Shown piece by piece: positions 8,982 through 18,233 of a DNA stretch of 64,000 nucleotides; the stretch's first letter is position 1, and each line of letters starts with the position of its first letter. The stretch is from Arthrobacter sp. PAMC 25486 (lineage in GTDB: Bacteria; Actinomycetota; Actinomycetes; Actinomycetales; Micrococcaceae). The translations under genes were made by a program, and so were the position numbers. Where the stretch lies: contig NZ_CP007595.1 in assembly GCF_000785535.1 (NCBI RefSeq), forward strand, positions 1,364,001-1,428,000, written 5' to 3'. The notes beneath the pieces were generated by a model, which had not been told where the DNA came from, ran no database searches, and was given only the letters and a program-made list of their open reading frames with translations.

Positions 8982-9046
8982 TCCCGGGTTGCGGCTGCGG
9001 TCTCGGGTTGCGGCTCCGGTTCCGGTTCCCAATTAAACCCGGCAGT

Positions 9047-9383
<337 letters not shown>

Positions 9384-9402
9384 CCAATAATGAGGAGTTC
9401 CC

Positions 9403-9585
9403 ATGTGCCGAGCCGTAAACTGCAAGTCCTGCAACAAGACCACATGGGCCGGTTGCGGAAACCATGTGGACGCCGTCATGGCCCACGTACCCAAGTCCAA
9501 CCGCTGCGCCTGCGACCGCAACGCCGCCAAGGCACCCAGCGCATCCACCGGCAACTGGTTCTCACGCCTGTTCGGCCGCAACTAG
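9403..9585 (+). CDS. Small Cys-rich protein, probable target of the CstR-like repressor
   Basis: Sixty residues with six Cys (2, 7, 10, 18, 35, 37) and two His (21, 28), as in MCRAVNCKSC and TTWAGCGNHVD. I recognise this as a short family found widely in actinobacteria and elsewhere but know of no firm function. A metal-binding or sulfur-relay role is inferred from the Cys pattern and the paired operators upstream. The ATG at 9403 follows GAGG. The C-terminal 20 residues (SASTGNWFSRLFGRN) are basic and aromatic, perhaps a membrane or protein contact. Confidence 0.8.
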   Translation: MCRAVNCKSCNKTTWAGCGNHVDAVMAHVPKSNRCACDRNAAKAPSASTGNWFSRLFGRN

Positions 9586-9604
9586 CGCCACCGCGTCAAC
9601 GCCG

Positions 9605-9667
9605 GGATCGCCGGGAACGCCAGGAACGCCAGGAACGCCCGGAACGCCAGGAACGCCAGGAACGTCG
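9605..9667. repeat. Seven tandem copies of a 9-base unit (GGAACGCCA)
   Basis: Units start at 9605, 9614, 9623, 9632, 9641, 9650 and 9659, with first and last copies diverged (GGATCGCCG, GGAACGTCG). Being a multiple of three, the array reads as Gly-Thr-Pro triplets in one plus frame and Val-Pro-Gly in a minus frame, but neither frame has a credible gene around it. Copy number may vary between strains. Confidence 0.85.
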
Positions 9668-9820
9668 GAAAGGCTAACGGGCACCCGGTGGCTCAGCTTG
9701 GACCGTGAGAGCCACATTGATCCGCATGGACGGTGTTTCGGCCCGCATGCACAACCACGGTTTATGGTCGCCACCGCCTGCGAGCGCCGCCGAGGTACTC
9801 GGGAAGGCGTAGCGGGGGCC

Positions 9821-10993
9821 TTATAGGTGCAGGCGGTAAAAGCGGAAGGCGGAGAAGCCCTCGATCGGCAGGCGCTCCACTGCGGAATAGCCGGCCCCGG
9901 CCGCGTACCCCTCCAGCACCGATTGCCGCATCACCGTCCCAGTCCCCGCCGATTCCGGGGTCGACAGGCTGTCGGGCAGGCAGATGAACAGGCTGTAGGC
10001 ATACATGAGCCGCTCCAGGCCGTCCCCGTCCGGGCCAAACGCATCGGCGACGGCTTCGTCCATGACCACCACCACCCCGTCGGGCTTCACCATGTCACGG
10101 ACCGCGGTCAGCACCTGCACGGGAAACGGCATGTCATGCAGCGCCTCAAAGATGAAGACGGCGTCCTGGCTGTCGGGCGCCTCGGCGTCCGCGGCGTTGG
10201 CGTGGCGGAACGTTGCCCGGCCCTCCAGACCGCTGCGGCGCGCGTTCTGCCGCGCCTGTTCGATGGAGGGCCCATCAAGGTCGATGCCGACGACGGCGGC
10301 CCCCGGGTAGGCGTTCGCCAGCGCCAGTGTGGACCAGCCGCAGCCGGCACCTAGGTCGGTGATGTGCGCCCCCTGTCGGGACAGCACCTCGTGGATTTCC
10401 CGGACCGACGCCAGTGCTGGCCCCAGCCGCTGGTCAAACCACGGCTTGTTGCCGGTTGCCTGCGACTCGCGTGCCTCGCTGCCGATCTGTGCCCAGCCAA
10501 CGCCGCCGCCGTGACGGTATGCCGCCAGCAGTTCCGGCAGCTGGGCCACCCCTGCCCGGAGCATGCGCACCATGGGCATAAGCGCCGTGAGGGAGTCCGG
10601 TTGGAGCAGCACCTCGGCGGCACCGGGCGGCAGCGTGAAGCGGGGGCTGTAGGGCTGGTCATTCACTTTGTCCGGAGCCGGGCCGCCCCGGGACTGCGGG
10701 CCACCTGGCGGTCCGTCCCGAACCGGCCTGCCCGGAGCCGCCGCATCCTGCACCACGCCGACGAAGCCCGCCACGCTTTGCTGTTCCAGCCATTCCCGCG
10801 CGTAGCGTTCCTGCGTGCCGGTGCCCGCGGCCAACTCGGCCGGCGTCAACCCTGCACCACCGGCTTCGGCCAGCGCGGCATACCATCCCAGTCCGTCACC
10901 GAGCACGATGCTTGACAGTTCCGCGTAGCCCAACAGGGCAGTGACCACCTTGTCCGAGTACGCCTCAACTCCGTCATCCCTCTCCTGGACCAT
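9821..10993 (-). CDS. SAM-dependent methyltransferase with N-terminal winged-helix domain
   Basis: Class I methyltransferase of about 390 residues. The N-terminal part (about 10-80) resembles the dimerisation/winged-helix domain of small-molecule O-methyltransferases (LGYAELSSIVLGDGLGWYAALAEAG, TPAELAAGTG). The SAM motif I is DLGAGCGWSTL at 213-223, with the acidic ribose-binding end of strand 2 at VVGIDLD (235-240). A Pro/Gly-rich segment (about 86-112) interrupts the two parts. The start is uncertain: ATG 10993 has GGAGGAGG about 12 bases upstream, and the frame extends to 11074. No pathway partner is adjacent. Confidence 0.85.
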   Translation of the reverse strand: MVQERDDGVEAYSDKVVTALLGYAELSSIVLGDGLGWYAALAEAGGAGLTPAELAAGTGTQERYAREWLEQQSVAGFVGVVQDAAAPGRPVRDGPPGGPQSRGGPAPDKVNDQPYSPRFTLPPGAAEVLLQPDSLTALMPMVRMLRAGVAQLPELLAAYRHGGGVGWAQIGSEARESQATGNKPWFDQRLGPALASVREIHEVLSRQGAHITDLGAGCGWSTLALANAYPGAAVVGIDLDGPSIEQARQNARRSGLEGRATFRHANAADAEAPDSQDAVFIFEALHDMPFPVQVLTAVRDMVKPDGVVVVMDEAVADAFGPDGDGLERLMYAYSLFICLPDSLSTPESAGTGTVMRQSVLEGYAAGAGYSAVERLPIEGFSAFRFYRLHL

Positions 10994-11174
10994 GCGAATA
11001 ATTGTCCTCCTCCCTGTGCGGCGTGAAAAGCAGAAATTCACTTGCGGAGCGCACCCGCCACCACCGAAGCGCACGGTGACTCATCCCACGGTAGGAGGGT
11101 CCGGCGTCGAACATCAGGGCGATATCCACCCGCGAGCCGATCCCCTGCGCGGAAGCCGGAAATAGGCTGGTGCC

Positions 11175-11927
11175 ATGACCATCACATCTGAGCACAATCA
11201 ACGCACGCTGGCGGTTCAGGCCCGCGGCTTGCGCAAGACGTACGGCAAGGGCGAGACCGAGGTGACGGCGCTCAAGGGCGTTGATCTGGAGTTCCCGGCC
11301 GGGCAATTCACCGCGATCATGGGGCCGTCGGGCTCGGGAAAATCCACGCTGATGCACTGCCTGGCGGGGCTCGACACCGTCACCTCGGGCACCATCCACC
11401 TGGGCGACACCGAACTGACCGCCCTGAACGACAAGGATTTAACACAGCTGCGCCGCGACCGGATCGGCTTTGTATTCCAGGCCTTCAACCTGGTTCCCAC
11501 GCTGACCGCGGAAGCCAACATCACGCTGCCCGTGGCACTGGCCGGCGGCACCGTGGACAAGGAATGGTTCACGTTCATCACCTCCACGCTGGGCCTGACC
11601 GACCGCCTGGCGCACAAGCCGCACGAACTTTCCGGCGGCCAGCAGCAGCGCGTCGCCGTGGCCCGGGCGCTGCTCACCCGCCCCGACGTCATCTTCGGCG
11701 ATGAGCCCACCGGCAACCTGGATTCGCGTTCCGGCGCCGAGGTCCTGGGCATGCTGCGCCGCTCCTCCCGCGAAATGGGCCAGAGCATCATCATGGTCAC
11801 GCACGATCCCGTCGCCGCCTCATACGCCGACCGCGTGGTCCTCATGAACGACGGCGAACTCGTGGGCGAGCTGGAGAATCCCACCGCCGAATCGGTGCTG
11901 GCTTCGCTGGCGCAGCTGGGGGCGTAG
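11175..11927 (+). CDS. ABC transporter ATP-binding protein, MacB/LolD type
   Basis: Cytoplasmic ATPase of 250 residues that pairs with the FtsX-type permease starting 4 bases after its stop. Walker A GPSGSGKST at 50-58, Q-loop in FVFQAFNLVPTLTAEAN, signature LSGGQQQRVAVARAL, Walker B VIFGDEPTGNLD with catalytic Glu, and H-loop VTHDP. The order and sequence are those of the 3.A.1.122/125 group, which moves lipoproteins, peptides or drugs, or works mechanically on cell-wall enzymes. The substrate is unknown. Confidence 0.95.
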   Translation: MTITSEHNQRTLAVQARGLRKTYGKGETEVTALKGVDLEFPAGQFTAIMGPSGSGKSTLMHCLAGLDTVTSGTIHLGDTELTALNDKDLTQLRRDRIGFVFQAFNLVPTLTAEANITLPVALAGGTVDKEWFTFITSTLGLTDRLAHKPHELSGGQQQRVAVARALLTRPDVIFGDEPTGNLDSRSGAEVLGMLRRSSREMGQSIIMVTHDPVAASYADRVVLMNDGELVGELENPTAESVLASLAQLGA

Positions 11928-11930
11928 GCC

Positions 11931-14450
11931 ATGCTGCAAGTAGCCCTGAGCCAATTGCGGACGCACTCGCGCCGCTTCATCGCCATCACGCTCGCCGTGC
12001 TGCTGGCGGTCGCCTTCCTCTCCGCCACGCTCATGGTCAACGCCTCCACGAAGGCGTCGCTGAAGGCGAGCATCGGACAGTCGTACGCTTCTGCCGACCT
12101 CGTCGTCTCGTCTCCCGGCGAAGTTCCATTGACGACGGCGGCCGCGGACACCGTGGCCTCCTCGCCGTTCGTTGCGGAATCCTATGCACAGCGTTCGCTG
12201 TATGTAGAAGGCAAGCTGGGAACCAGCTCCGTTGGCGCCTTGGTCCGCAACATGCCGTCAGCCGCCTCGCTGGAACCGGTGAAACTGATTTCCGGCGCCT
12301 GGCCCGCCACTGATGGTGAAGTCACCGTTGATGCTGTCACCGCCGATCGAAACTCGCTGTCCGTGGGCAGCACCGTGGAGCTGACCGGCGATTCGGTCGC
12401 CTCCGAGAGCAGCACCACCGGCCAGACCTCCGCGCCGGAACTGACCGCCACGGTCTCGGGCATCATGGCAGCCTCAACCGACCCCATGTCCTCCGGCATG
12501 GCCCAATTTGTTGGCACTCCCGCCGCCGTGGACACGCTCAGCGGCCCGAACACGGGCTTCTTCCGTACCATTTCCCTGAAGCTCAAGCCCGGCACTTCTC
12601 TGGCCGAGGCAAAGTCCACCCTGGCCTCCGTCTTGGACCAGCCGATTGATACCATCCTGACACCGGATGAAAGGACCACGCGGGACGTTGCCAGCTTCAC
12701 CGGCGGACAGGACCAGCTGACCATTGTCCTGCTGGCGTTTGCCGGGGTGGCCCTGCTGGTTTCCGCCCTGGTTGTCTCCAACACCTTCTCCGTCCTGGTG
12801 GCGCAGCGCACCCGCGAGCTTGCCCTGCTGCGCTGCGTTGGCGCCAGCCGCAAGCAGGTGCGCAACTCCGTGATTCTCGAGGCCCTCGTGGTGGGGTTCA
12901 TTGCCTCGGTGCTCGGTGTGCTGGCCGCCGTCGGAACCATGGCCCTGGTGTTAACGCTGCTGAGCCAAAACCCCGACTTTGCCTTTGCCACGCTGGCGGT
13001 GCCGCCGTCGGCCATCATTGCCGGCATCCTGGTGGGCACCCTGTTGACAGTCCTTGCCGCACTCGTTCCCGCCCGCGCCGCGACGGCCGTGGCACCGCTG
13101 GCTGCGCTGCGACCGGCCGACGACGTCTCGGTGCACAATTCAGGCGGACGGCTGCGCCTGACCATCGGCGTGCTGCTGCTGCTGGCGGGCGGTGTTGGGC
13201 TGGTTTACGGCGGAATCTCCGCAAACCTGCTCATCGCTCTCCCCTCCGGTGCCGCGTCCTTTGTCGGTTTCCTCATGGCGGCGACGATGTTCGTGCCGAA
13301 GCTCGTGTCGCTGGCTGGAACCCTAGCGGCACCCGCCGGCGTCCCCGGGAAGATGGCCGCGGCCAATGCTGTGCGCAATCCGCGCCGGACCACCGCGACG
13401 GCGTCTGCCCTGCTCATCGGCGTCACGCTCGTGACCATGATGATGACCGGTGCCGCGACGGCCCGGCATGCCTTCGACACCCAACTCGACAGCAGCTACC
13501 CCGTGGACATCAGCGCCCAGGCGTTCGCCGGGGGTTCCGATGTCCCCGACGAGAAGATTGCCGCTGCCAGGGCGCTCCCCGGCGTCAGGCACATTGCCAG
13601 GCTCGAACTGGTGGGCATGGTGAGTGCCGGTGACACACAGCTGGCTGCGTACGGAATCACCGACGCCGACGCGGCAGCGGTCCTGGCGAACCCGGTCAAC
13701 CGACCCACCCGGACCTCGGCGGTGCTTCCCAAGGGTGTGCTCCCCGACGGTGCGGACGCCACTGCCGCCAGCCTGCAGGCCGGCTCGCAGACCACCAACC
13801 TCTCGGCGACCGTTGCCACCAACTACGGCTTGACGGCGCTGGTGTCCCTGGACGCGTTCCCTGCGCTGGCAGTCGACGACCCGCTGCGTGGACAGTCTTC
13901 TGCACCGCTGTGGATCTCCGTGGACCCGTCCCTGGACGTGAACGCGCTGATGGACCTGCGCACCTCGCTGGCCACCACGCTGGGCATTGACGAGAGCTTC
14001 ATCTCCGGCGCCGTGCTGGAGAAGGTCATGTTCAACCAGGTTATCGATATGCTCCTGCTGGTGGTCACCGGGCTGCTCGCCGTGGCCGTGTTCATTGCGC
14101 TGATCGGCGTGGCCAACACACTCTCGCTGTCAGTCCTGGAGCGGACGCGGGAGAACTCGCTGCTGCGGGCCCTGGGACTGACGCGTGGACAATTGCGCGG
14201 CATGCTCGCGCTCGAGGCTCTGCTGATTGCCGGCGTTGCCGCGATCATCGGCTCCGTTCTGGGCGCCGTCTACGGCTGGGCCGGGGCGCAATCGGCACTG
14301 GGCACCTTCGCGGACGTGACGGCAGTGATCCCGTGGGGCCAGATCCTGGCGGTGGTGGGCGTTGCTGCCGTGGCGGGGCTCCTCGCCTCCGTGGTGCCGG
14401 CCCGCCGCGCGGCCAGGCTCTCCCCCGTTGAGGGCCTCGCCATGGACTGA
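11931..14450 (+). CDS. ABC transporter permease with two FtsX domains
   Basis: Membrane protein of 839 residues in the same operon as the ATPase. One N-terminal helix (FIAITLAVLLAVAFLSATLMV) is followed by a long extracytoplasmic MacB_PCD-like domain (about 45-250). A first FtsX core lies at about 260-390 (LVVSNTFSVLVAQRTRELALLRCVGASR), a second outside domain at about 490-690, and a second FtsX core at about 705-835 (GVANTLSLSVLERTRENSLLRALGLTRGQ). This duplicated architecture is usual for actinobacterial two-gene MacB-like systems, so no second permease is needed. No accessory membrane-fusion protein is present. Confidence 0.94.
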   Translation: MLQVALSQLRTHSRRFIAITLAVLLAVAFLSATLMVNASTKASLKASIGQSYASADLVVSSPGEVPLTTAAADTVASSPFVAESYAQRSLYVEGKLGTSSVGALVRNMPSAASLEPVKLISGAWPATDGEVTVDAVTADRNSLSVGSTVELTGDSVASESSTTGQTSAPELTATVSGIMAASTDPMSSGMAQFVGTPAAVDTLSGPNTGFFRTISLKLKPGTSLAEAKSTLASVLDQPIDTILTPDERTTRDVASFTGGQDQLTIVLLAFAGVALLVSALVVSNTFSVLVAQRTRELALLRCVGASRKQVRNSVILEALVVGFIASVLGVLAAVGTMALVLTLLSQNPDFAFATLAVPPSAIIAGILVGTLLTVLAALVPARAATAVAPLAALRPADDVSVHNSGGRLRLTIGVLLLLAGGVGLVYGGISANLLIALPSGAASFVGFLMAATMFVPKLVSLAGTLAAPAGVPGKMAAANAVRNPRRTTATASALLIGVTLVTMMMTGAATARHAFDTQLDSSYPVDISAQAFAGGSDVPDEKIAAARALPGVRHIARLELVGMVSAGDTQLAAYGITDADAAAVLANPVNRPTRTSAVLPKGVLPDGADATAASLQAGSQTTNLSATVATNYGLTALVSLDAFPALAVDDPLRGQSSAPLWISVDPSLDVNALMDLRTSLATTLGIDESFISGAVLEKVMFNQVIDMLLLVVTGLLAVAVFIALIGVANTLSLSVLERTRENSLLRALGLTRGQLRGMLALEALLIAGVAAIIGSVLGAVYGWAGAQSALGTFADVTAVIPWGQILAVVGVAAVAGLLASVVPARRAARLSPVEGLAMD

Positions 14451-14473
14451 CGCTTCCGGCTCTCTGGGCATAA

Positions 14474-14535
14474 GGGACGGGGTTTGCGGAAAGGGACGGT
14501 GGTATAGCCCCGTCCCTTGCCGCAAACCCCGTCCC
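14474..14535. repeat. Long hairpin upstream of the AbiEi-like gene
   Basis: A 26-base arm (14474-14499) pairs with 14510-14535 with one mismatch around a 10-base loop. The centre carries GGACGGTGGTATA (14494-14506), identical to the centre of the palindrome at 15689-15754 on the other side of the next gene. It also may terminate the ABC permease transcript, though there is no T run. Confidence 0.8.
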
Positions 14536-14671
14536 TCTTGCATGCCAGACGGCGACGGGGTGCGTGAACCTTCTCCGTTGATTCCTCCACACACGGTTTG
14601 GCCCGCGTGTTGTGCACATTTGATGACACCGGCCTTCCGCAGGTCTCTGCGCCAGTGGCAGTGTAGGGCGC

Positions 14672-15676
14672 ATGGAAACCCCGCGATTGATTCTTCCGTC
14701 CGACTTTGCAGGTATTGGGAGAGACCGCCGTTCCCTTGTGGACCTGTGCAACAAGGGCGATCTGTACAGGGTGCGGCGCGGCGCTTACGTTCGCCGGGTG
14801 GACTGGGAAAAACTACGCGCCATGCAGCAATACGAGTTGCAGGCAACCGCCGTGCAGCTGGCTGCCCACCACCAACCAGTGCTGGCTCACGCCACTGCCG
14901 CAGCGATTTGGGGGCTGTGGATTGTAGGTACGCCCAAGCTGATCCATGTCATGACCGAGGTGACCACCGGCGGGCACAACAGCAACGACGTCAGGCAGCA
15001 CCGGGGTTCATTAACGGACGGCGTTGTCCAATGCGGGCCGTTCCGGCTCACCGACAAGTTAACAACAGTCATGCAGCTCATAGTGAGCCTCGACTTTCCC
15101 CGCGCAGTGGCCGTCTGCGACTCGAGTTTGAAGGTCTTTGACCGCCAGCGTGCCTACAACAGCTTTGGACCAATTGGAGCCGCTCCCGGCATCTCCGTCC
15201 CGATATGGCAGACCACCTACACGCAGGGGCTCCCGTTGCGACAGGAAGAGTTGCAGGCTGCCGCTGAAATGCTGCCGTCCAAGGCGGCAGCATTGAGGGC
15301 ACAAACGGTCATCAACTTCGCCTCAGCACTATCCGGATCGGCCGGGGAATCCATAAGCCGGGCCAAGATGCACATGTTTGGCTTCCCCACACCCGTCCTG
15401 CAAAAGAAATACATACTCCGCGACTCATCCACGGCACTCGTAGATTTCTGGTTTGAAGAGCTGAACCTGGCCGGCGAATTCGACGGCAAGGAGAAGTATC
15501 TGCGTGTGGACTGGGCTGGCGGTGTCTCCATTCAGGAACGGGTCATGAAGGAGAAGGACCGGGAAAACCAGATCCGGGCACAAGGCGTGGGATTTGTGCG
15601 GTGGACGTGGGCAGAAATGTTGGACAAAGAACGCTTTATCCGCCTTCTGAGGCAGGCCGGGCTGCGCCAAAAGTAG
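14672..15676 (+). CDS. AbiEi-like N-terminal domain plus VSR/DUF559-like nuclease-fold protein
   Basis: Protein of 334 residues, a type common in actinobacteria and usually called hypothetical or AbiEi-family antitoxin-domain protein. The N-terminus (GIGRDRRSLVDLCNKGDLYRVRRGAYV) resembles the winged-helix start of AbiEi antitoxins. The C-terminal part has NLAGEFDGKEKYL (Glu269, Asp271, Lys273) and KEKDRENQIRAQGVGFVRW, the layout of VSR/DUF559 PD-(D/E)xK nucleases. No AbiEii toxin partner is adjacent, so a classical toxin-antitoxin role is doubtful. It is bracketed by two palindromes sharing a 13-base core, and it has the same overall plan as the protein at 55541-56485. Function unknown. Confidence 0.75.
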   Translation: METPRLILPSDFAGIGRDRRSLVDLCNKGDLYRVRRGAYVRRVDWEKLRAMQQYELQATAVQLAAHHQPVLAHATAAAIWGLWIVGTPKLIHVMTEVTTGGHNSNDVRQHRGSLTDGVVQCGPFRLTDKLTTVMQLIVSLDFPRAVAVCDSSLKVFDRQRAYNSFGPIGAAPGISVPIWQTTYTQGLPLRQEELQAAAEMLPSKAAALRAQTVINFASALSGSAGESISRAKMHMFGFPTPVLQKKYILRDSSTALVDFWFEELNLAGEFDGKEKYLRVDWAGGVSIQERVMKEKDRENQIRAQGVGFVRWTWAEMLDKERFIRLLRQAGLRQK

Positions 15677-15688
15677 TCCCGGACGCAG

Positions 15689-15754
15689 AAAAGCCGGTGT
15701 TGGCGGGATCGGACGGTGGTATACCACCGTCCGATCCCGCCAACACCGGCTTTT
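15689..15754. repeat. Perfect 66-base palindrome between convergent genes
   Basis: Left arm 15689-15721 and right arm 15722-15754 are perfect reverse complements with no spacer. The centre is CGGACGGTGGTA followed by its complement, containing the GGACGGTGGTATA core also found at 14494-14506. The outer ends are AAAAGCCGG and CCGGCTTTT, so it could act as a two-way terminator for the AbiEi-like gene and metG. A 33-base stem is far longer than a terminator needs. Confidence 0.9.
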
Positions 15755-15783
15755 TCCAAGAAATGACGCCGAAGAGGCAGAAC

Positions 15784-17364
15784 CTACGCCTCGACGGCGG
15801 CCGGCTCCTCGTACTTCGGGAAGATCGGTGCCGGGGCGGGCAGCACTGTACCGGGAACCAAAGGTGCCGCAATGGCAGCGAACTGGCGGACGGCGTCGTT
15901 CTCGGAAGTACCCTGGCCCAAAACTGTCAGCAGCTTGGCGGCCGCATCCGGCATGACCGGCTGCGCCAGGATGGAGACGATGCGCAGGATTTCCATCGTC
16001 ACGTACAGCACGGTTTCCATGCGGGGCACGTCGGTCTTGCGCAGAATCCAGGGGGCCTGGTCGGCAAAGTAGGCGTTGGTGTCGCCCAAAACGTGCCAGA
16101 TCTTCTCCAGCGAACCGTGGAAGTCCTGTGACTGGTAGGCGTGGCGGGAGTGCTCCAACAGTTCACGGGCGGCACCCAAAATCGCCTCGTCCGCAGGCGT
16201 GAACTCGCCCGGGGTCGGAACAACGCCGGAGCAGTTCTTCGCCACCATGGACAACGACCGCTGTGCCAGGTTGCCGAGGTTGTTGGCCAGATCGGAGTTC
16301 ATCCGGCCCACCACGGCGTCGTGGTTGTAGGAACCGTCGGCACCGAACGGGACCTCGCGCAGCAGGAAGAAACGCACCTGGTCCAGGCCGTACTGCGCCA
16401 TCCAGTCGGCAGGCGCCACCACGTTGCCCAAGGACTTGGACATCTTCACGCCGTTGTTGTGCAGGAAGCCGTGGATCATGACGCGCTTGGGCAGCTCGAG
16501 GCCGGCGGACATGAGGAACGCGGGCCAGTAGACGGCGTGGAAGCGGGAGATGTCCTTGCCGATGATGTGCACGTCGGCCGGCCAGTACTTCTTGAACGCC
16601 TCGGAATCAACATCCGGGTAGCCCACGGCGGTCAGGTAGTTAGTGAGCGCATCGACCCACACGTACATGACGTGCTTCTCGTTGCCGGGGACGGGAACGC
16701 CCCAGTCGAAGGTGGTGCGGCTGACGGACAGGTCCTCGAGGCCGCCCTTGACGAAGCTGATGACCTCGTTGAAGCGGGTGCGCGGGGCACCGAATTCGGG
16801 CTGGGCCTCGTACAGCGCCAGCAGCTTGTCCTGGTAGTTCGACAGGCGGAAGAAGTAGCTTTCCTCCTCGGTCCAGGTCAGTTCGGTGTCGGTGACCTTG
16901 GAGTAGCGCTTGCCGTCCTCGCGCAGTTCCGTCTCATCCTCGCCGTAGTAGGCCTCGTCGCGAACCGAGTACCAGCCCTCGTACTTGCCCAGGTAAATGT
17001 CACCGGCCTCTTCCATCTTCGCCCAGATGGCCTGCGACGCGGCGTAATGGTCGGCGTCGGTGGTGCGGATAAACCGGTCATAGGTGATGCCGAGAGCCTT
17101 GTGTGTGTCCTTGAAAATCGTGACGTTGCGGTCCACGAGTTCCTTGGGCGTGAGGCCTTCCTTCTCGGCTGTCTGCGCGATCTTCATGCCATGCTCATCC
17201 GTGCCCGTCAGGAACATGACATCGAAGCCGTCGAGGCGCTTGAAGCGTGCCATGGCGTCGGTGGCGATGTATTCGTAGGCGTGCCCAATGTGCGGATCGC
17301 CGTTGGGGTACGTGATGGCGGTGGTCAGGTAGTAAGGCGTCTTGGCCGAGTCAGTAGTGCTCAC
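15784..17364 (-). CDS. metG: Methionyl-tRNA synthetase
   Basis: Class I aminoacyl-tRNA synthetase charging tRNA-Met in the cytosol; 526 residues. The HIGH signature is PHIGH at 24-28 in [19 protein letters not shown] and the KMSKS loop is at about 307-311 ([13 protein letters not shown]). The length and the absence of a C-terminal tRNA-binding (EMAP-like) domain fit the short actinobacterial form. The start is a GTG at 17364 without a clear ribosome binding site; there is no other start nearby that keeps the first strand. Transcription should end at the palindrome 15689-15754. Confidence 0.95.
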   Translation of the reverse strand: MSTTDSAKTPYYLTTAITYPNGDPHIGHAYEYIATDAMARFKRLDGFDVMFLTGTDEHGMKIAQTAEKEGLTPKELVDRNVTIFKDTHKALGITYDRFIRTTDADHYAASQAIWAKMEEAGDIYLGKYEGWYSVRDEAYYGEDETELREDGKRYSKVTDTELTWTEEESYFFRLSNYQDKLLALYEAQPEFGAPRTRFNEVISFVKGGLEDLSVSRTTFDWGVPVPGNEKHVMYVWVDALTNYLTAVGYPDVDSEAFKKYWPADVHIIGKDISRFHAVYWPAFLMSAGLELPKRVMIHGFLHNNGVKMSKSLGNVVAPADWMAQYGLDQVRFFLLREVPFGADGSYNHDAVVGRMNSDLANNLGNLAQRSLSMVAKNCSGVVPTPGEFTPADEAILGAARELLEHSRHAYQSQDFHGSLEKIWHVLGDTNAYFADQAPWILRKTDVPRMETVLYVTMEILRIVSILAQPVMPDAAAKLLTVLGQGTSENDAVRQFAAIAAPLVPGTVLPAPAPIFPKYEEPAAVEA

Positions 17365-18233
17365 TCTATGAATTTACCGTGAACCCACCTGAAACACCGA
17401 TTCGTGACCCTTCGGCGGGCCCCGGACCACCAAAGTTCGACACCGGCCCTGGACTATGAGCTTGGCAAAATTCCAACCATGCGCATGCCCAAACTCACTG
17501 CAGGTTATGCGCTGCGGTGTCCGCTGGCCCGGCGCCGGCCCAAAATGGCCCGGACTTATGCGCCAAGCGGGTTCATTTCGCTGCGCAGCCCGGACACTGG
17601 CGCAATACTCAGAGCCAGCAAGGCGCACTATGCCGATAAGTGCGTGTTGGTGTTGGTCGCTGCTGGCTGCTGCCGGCCATCGGGATTCCGGTGTGCCACG
17701 GTGGCTGCCGGGAGGAGTTGTTGTGTTGAGGCTGAATTCTTGCGATAGCGAAACGGGGAAGCGATCCTCGTGAACGCCTGTGATCTTAGCGGCGGGTGCT
17801 GTGGATCTACGACGCAAAGCCTGGCAAGTGCCGTCTGGTGCTCCTGCACCCGTCCGGGAACGATGAATTAGCCACGTGCCGTGCCGTCATTGAAGAACTC
17901 CACGCAAAGCATTTGGCCAAGCAGGAACTATTGCGCTCCGCGAGGGGAACTCGGCTGAAGTTAAGCGCTGCGGACCATATGTTTGTCTCAGATCCGGTTG
18001 AATATGACCCCGATCGAGGCTGGTTGGACCGGGGCCGGTGTGGACAGAGACAAAGAACCTGGGACAACGTTGCCCAACCGACAGCCAGAATGCGCCTAGT
18101 CCTTTTGCCTTCATTCCCACAATCGTTGTATGCGTCTCAGCACACCCCAACAAAACACTACGAGCCACATGAGAATGCCCCTCCCCAAGTCGGGACAGGC
18201 ACCCTCACGCGGCTCGTGAGCAGTTACTGGCGC
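17365..18233. other. Long intergenic region without a recognisable gene
   Basis: About 870 bases between metG and the sugar-acid island. Open frames exist on both strands (for example 17796-18485 plus) but show no ribosome site, no domain I recognise, and the longest runs into the antisense of the SDR gene. A short stretch near 17796-17960 reads like a protein fragment (LWIYDAKPGKCRLVLLHPSG), so a degraded gene is possible. It may mark the island boundary. Confidence 0.4.

Noticed and set aside
9464..9826. Plus-strand open frame with Gly-Thr-Pro repeats that looks like a collagen-like protein
   Set aside because: It overlaps the Cys-rich gene in another frame, has no ribosome site, and its repeat comes from the 9-base minisatellite.
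14672..15676. Calling this gene half of an AbiE toxin-antitoxin pair
   Set aside because: No AbiEii nucleotidyltransferase gene is adjacent, and the C-terminus looks like a nuclease fold instead.
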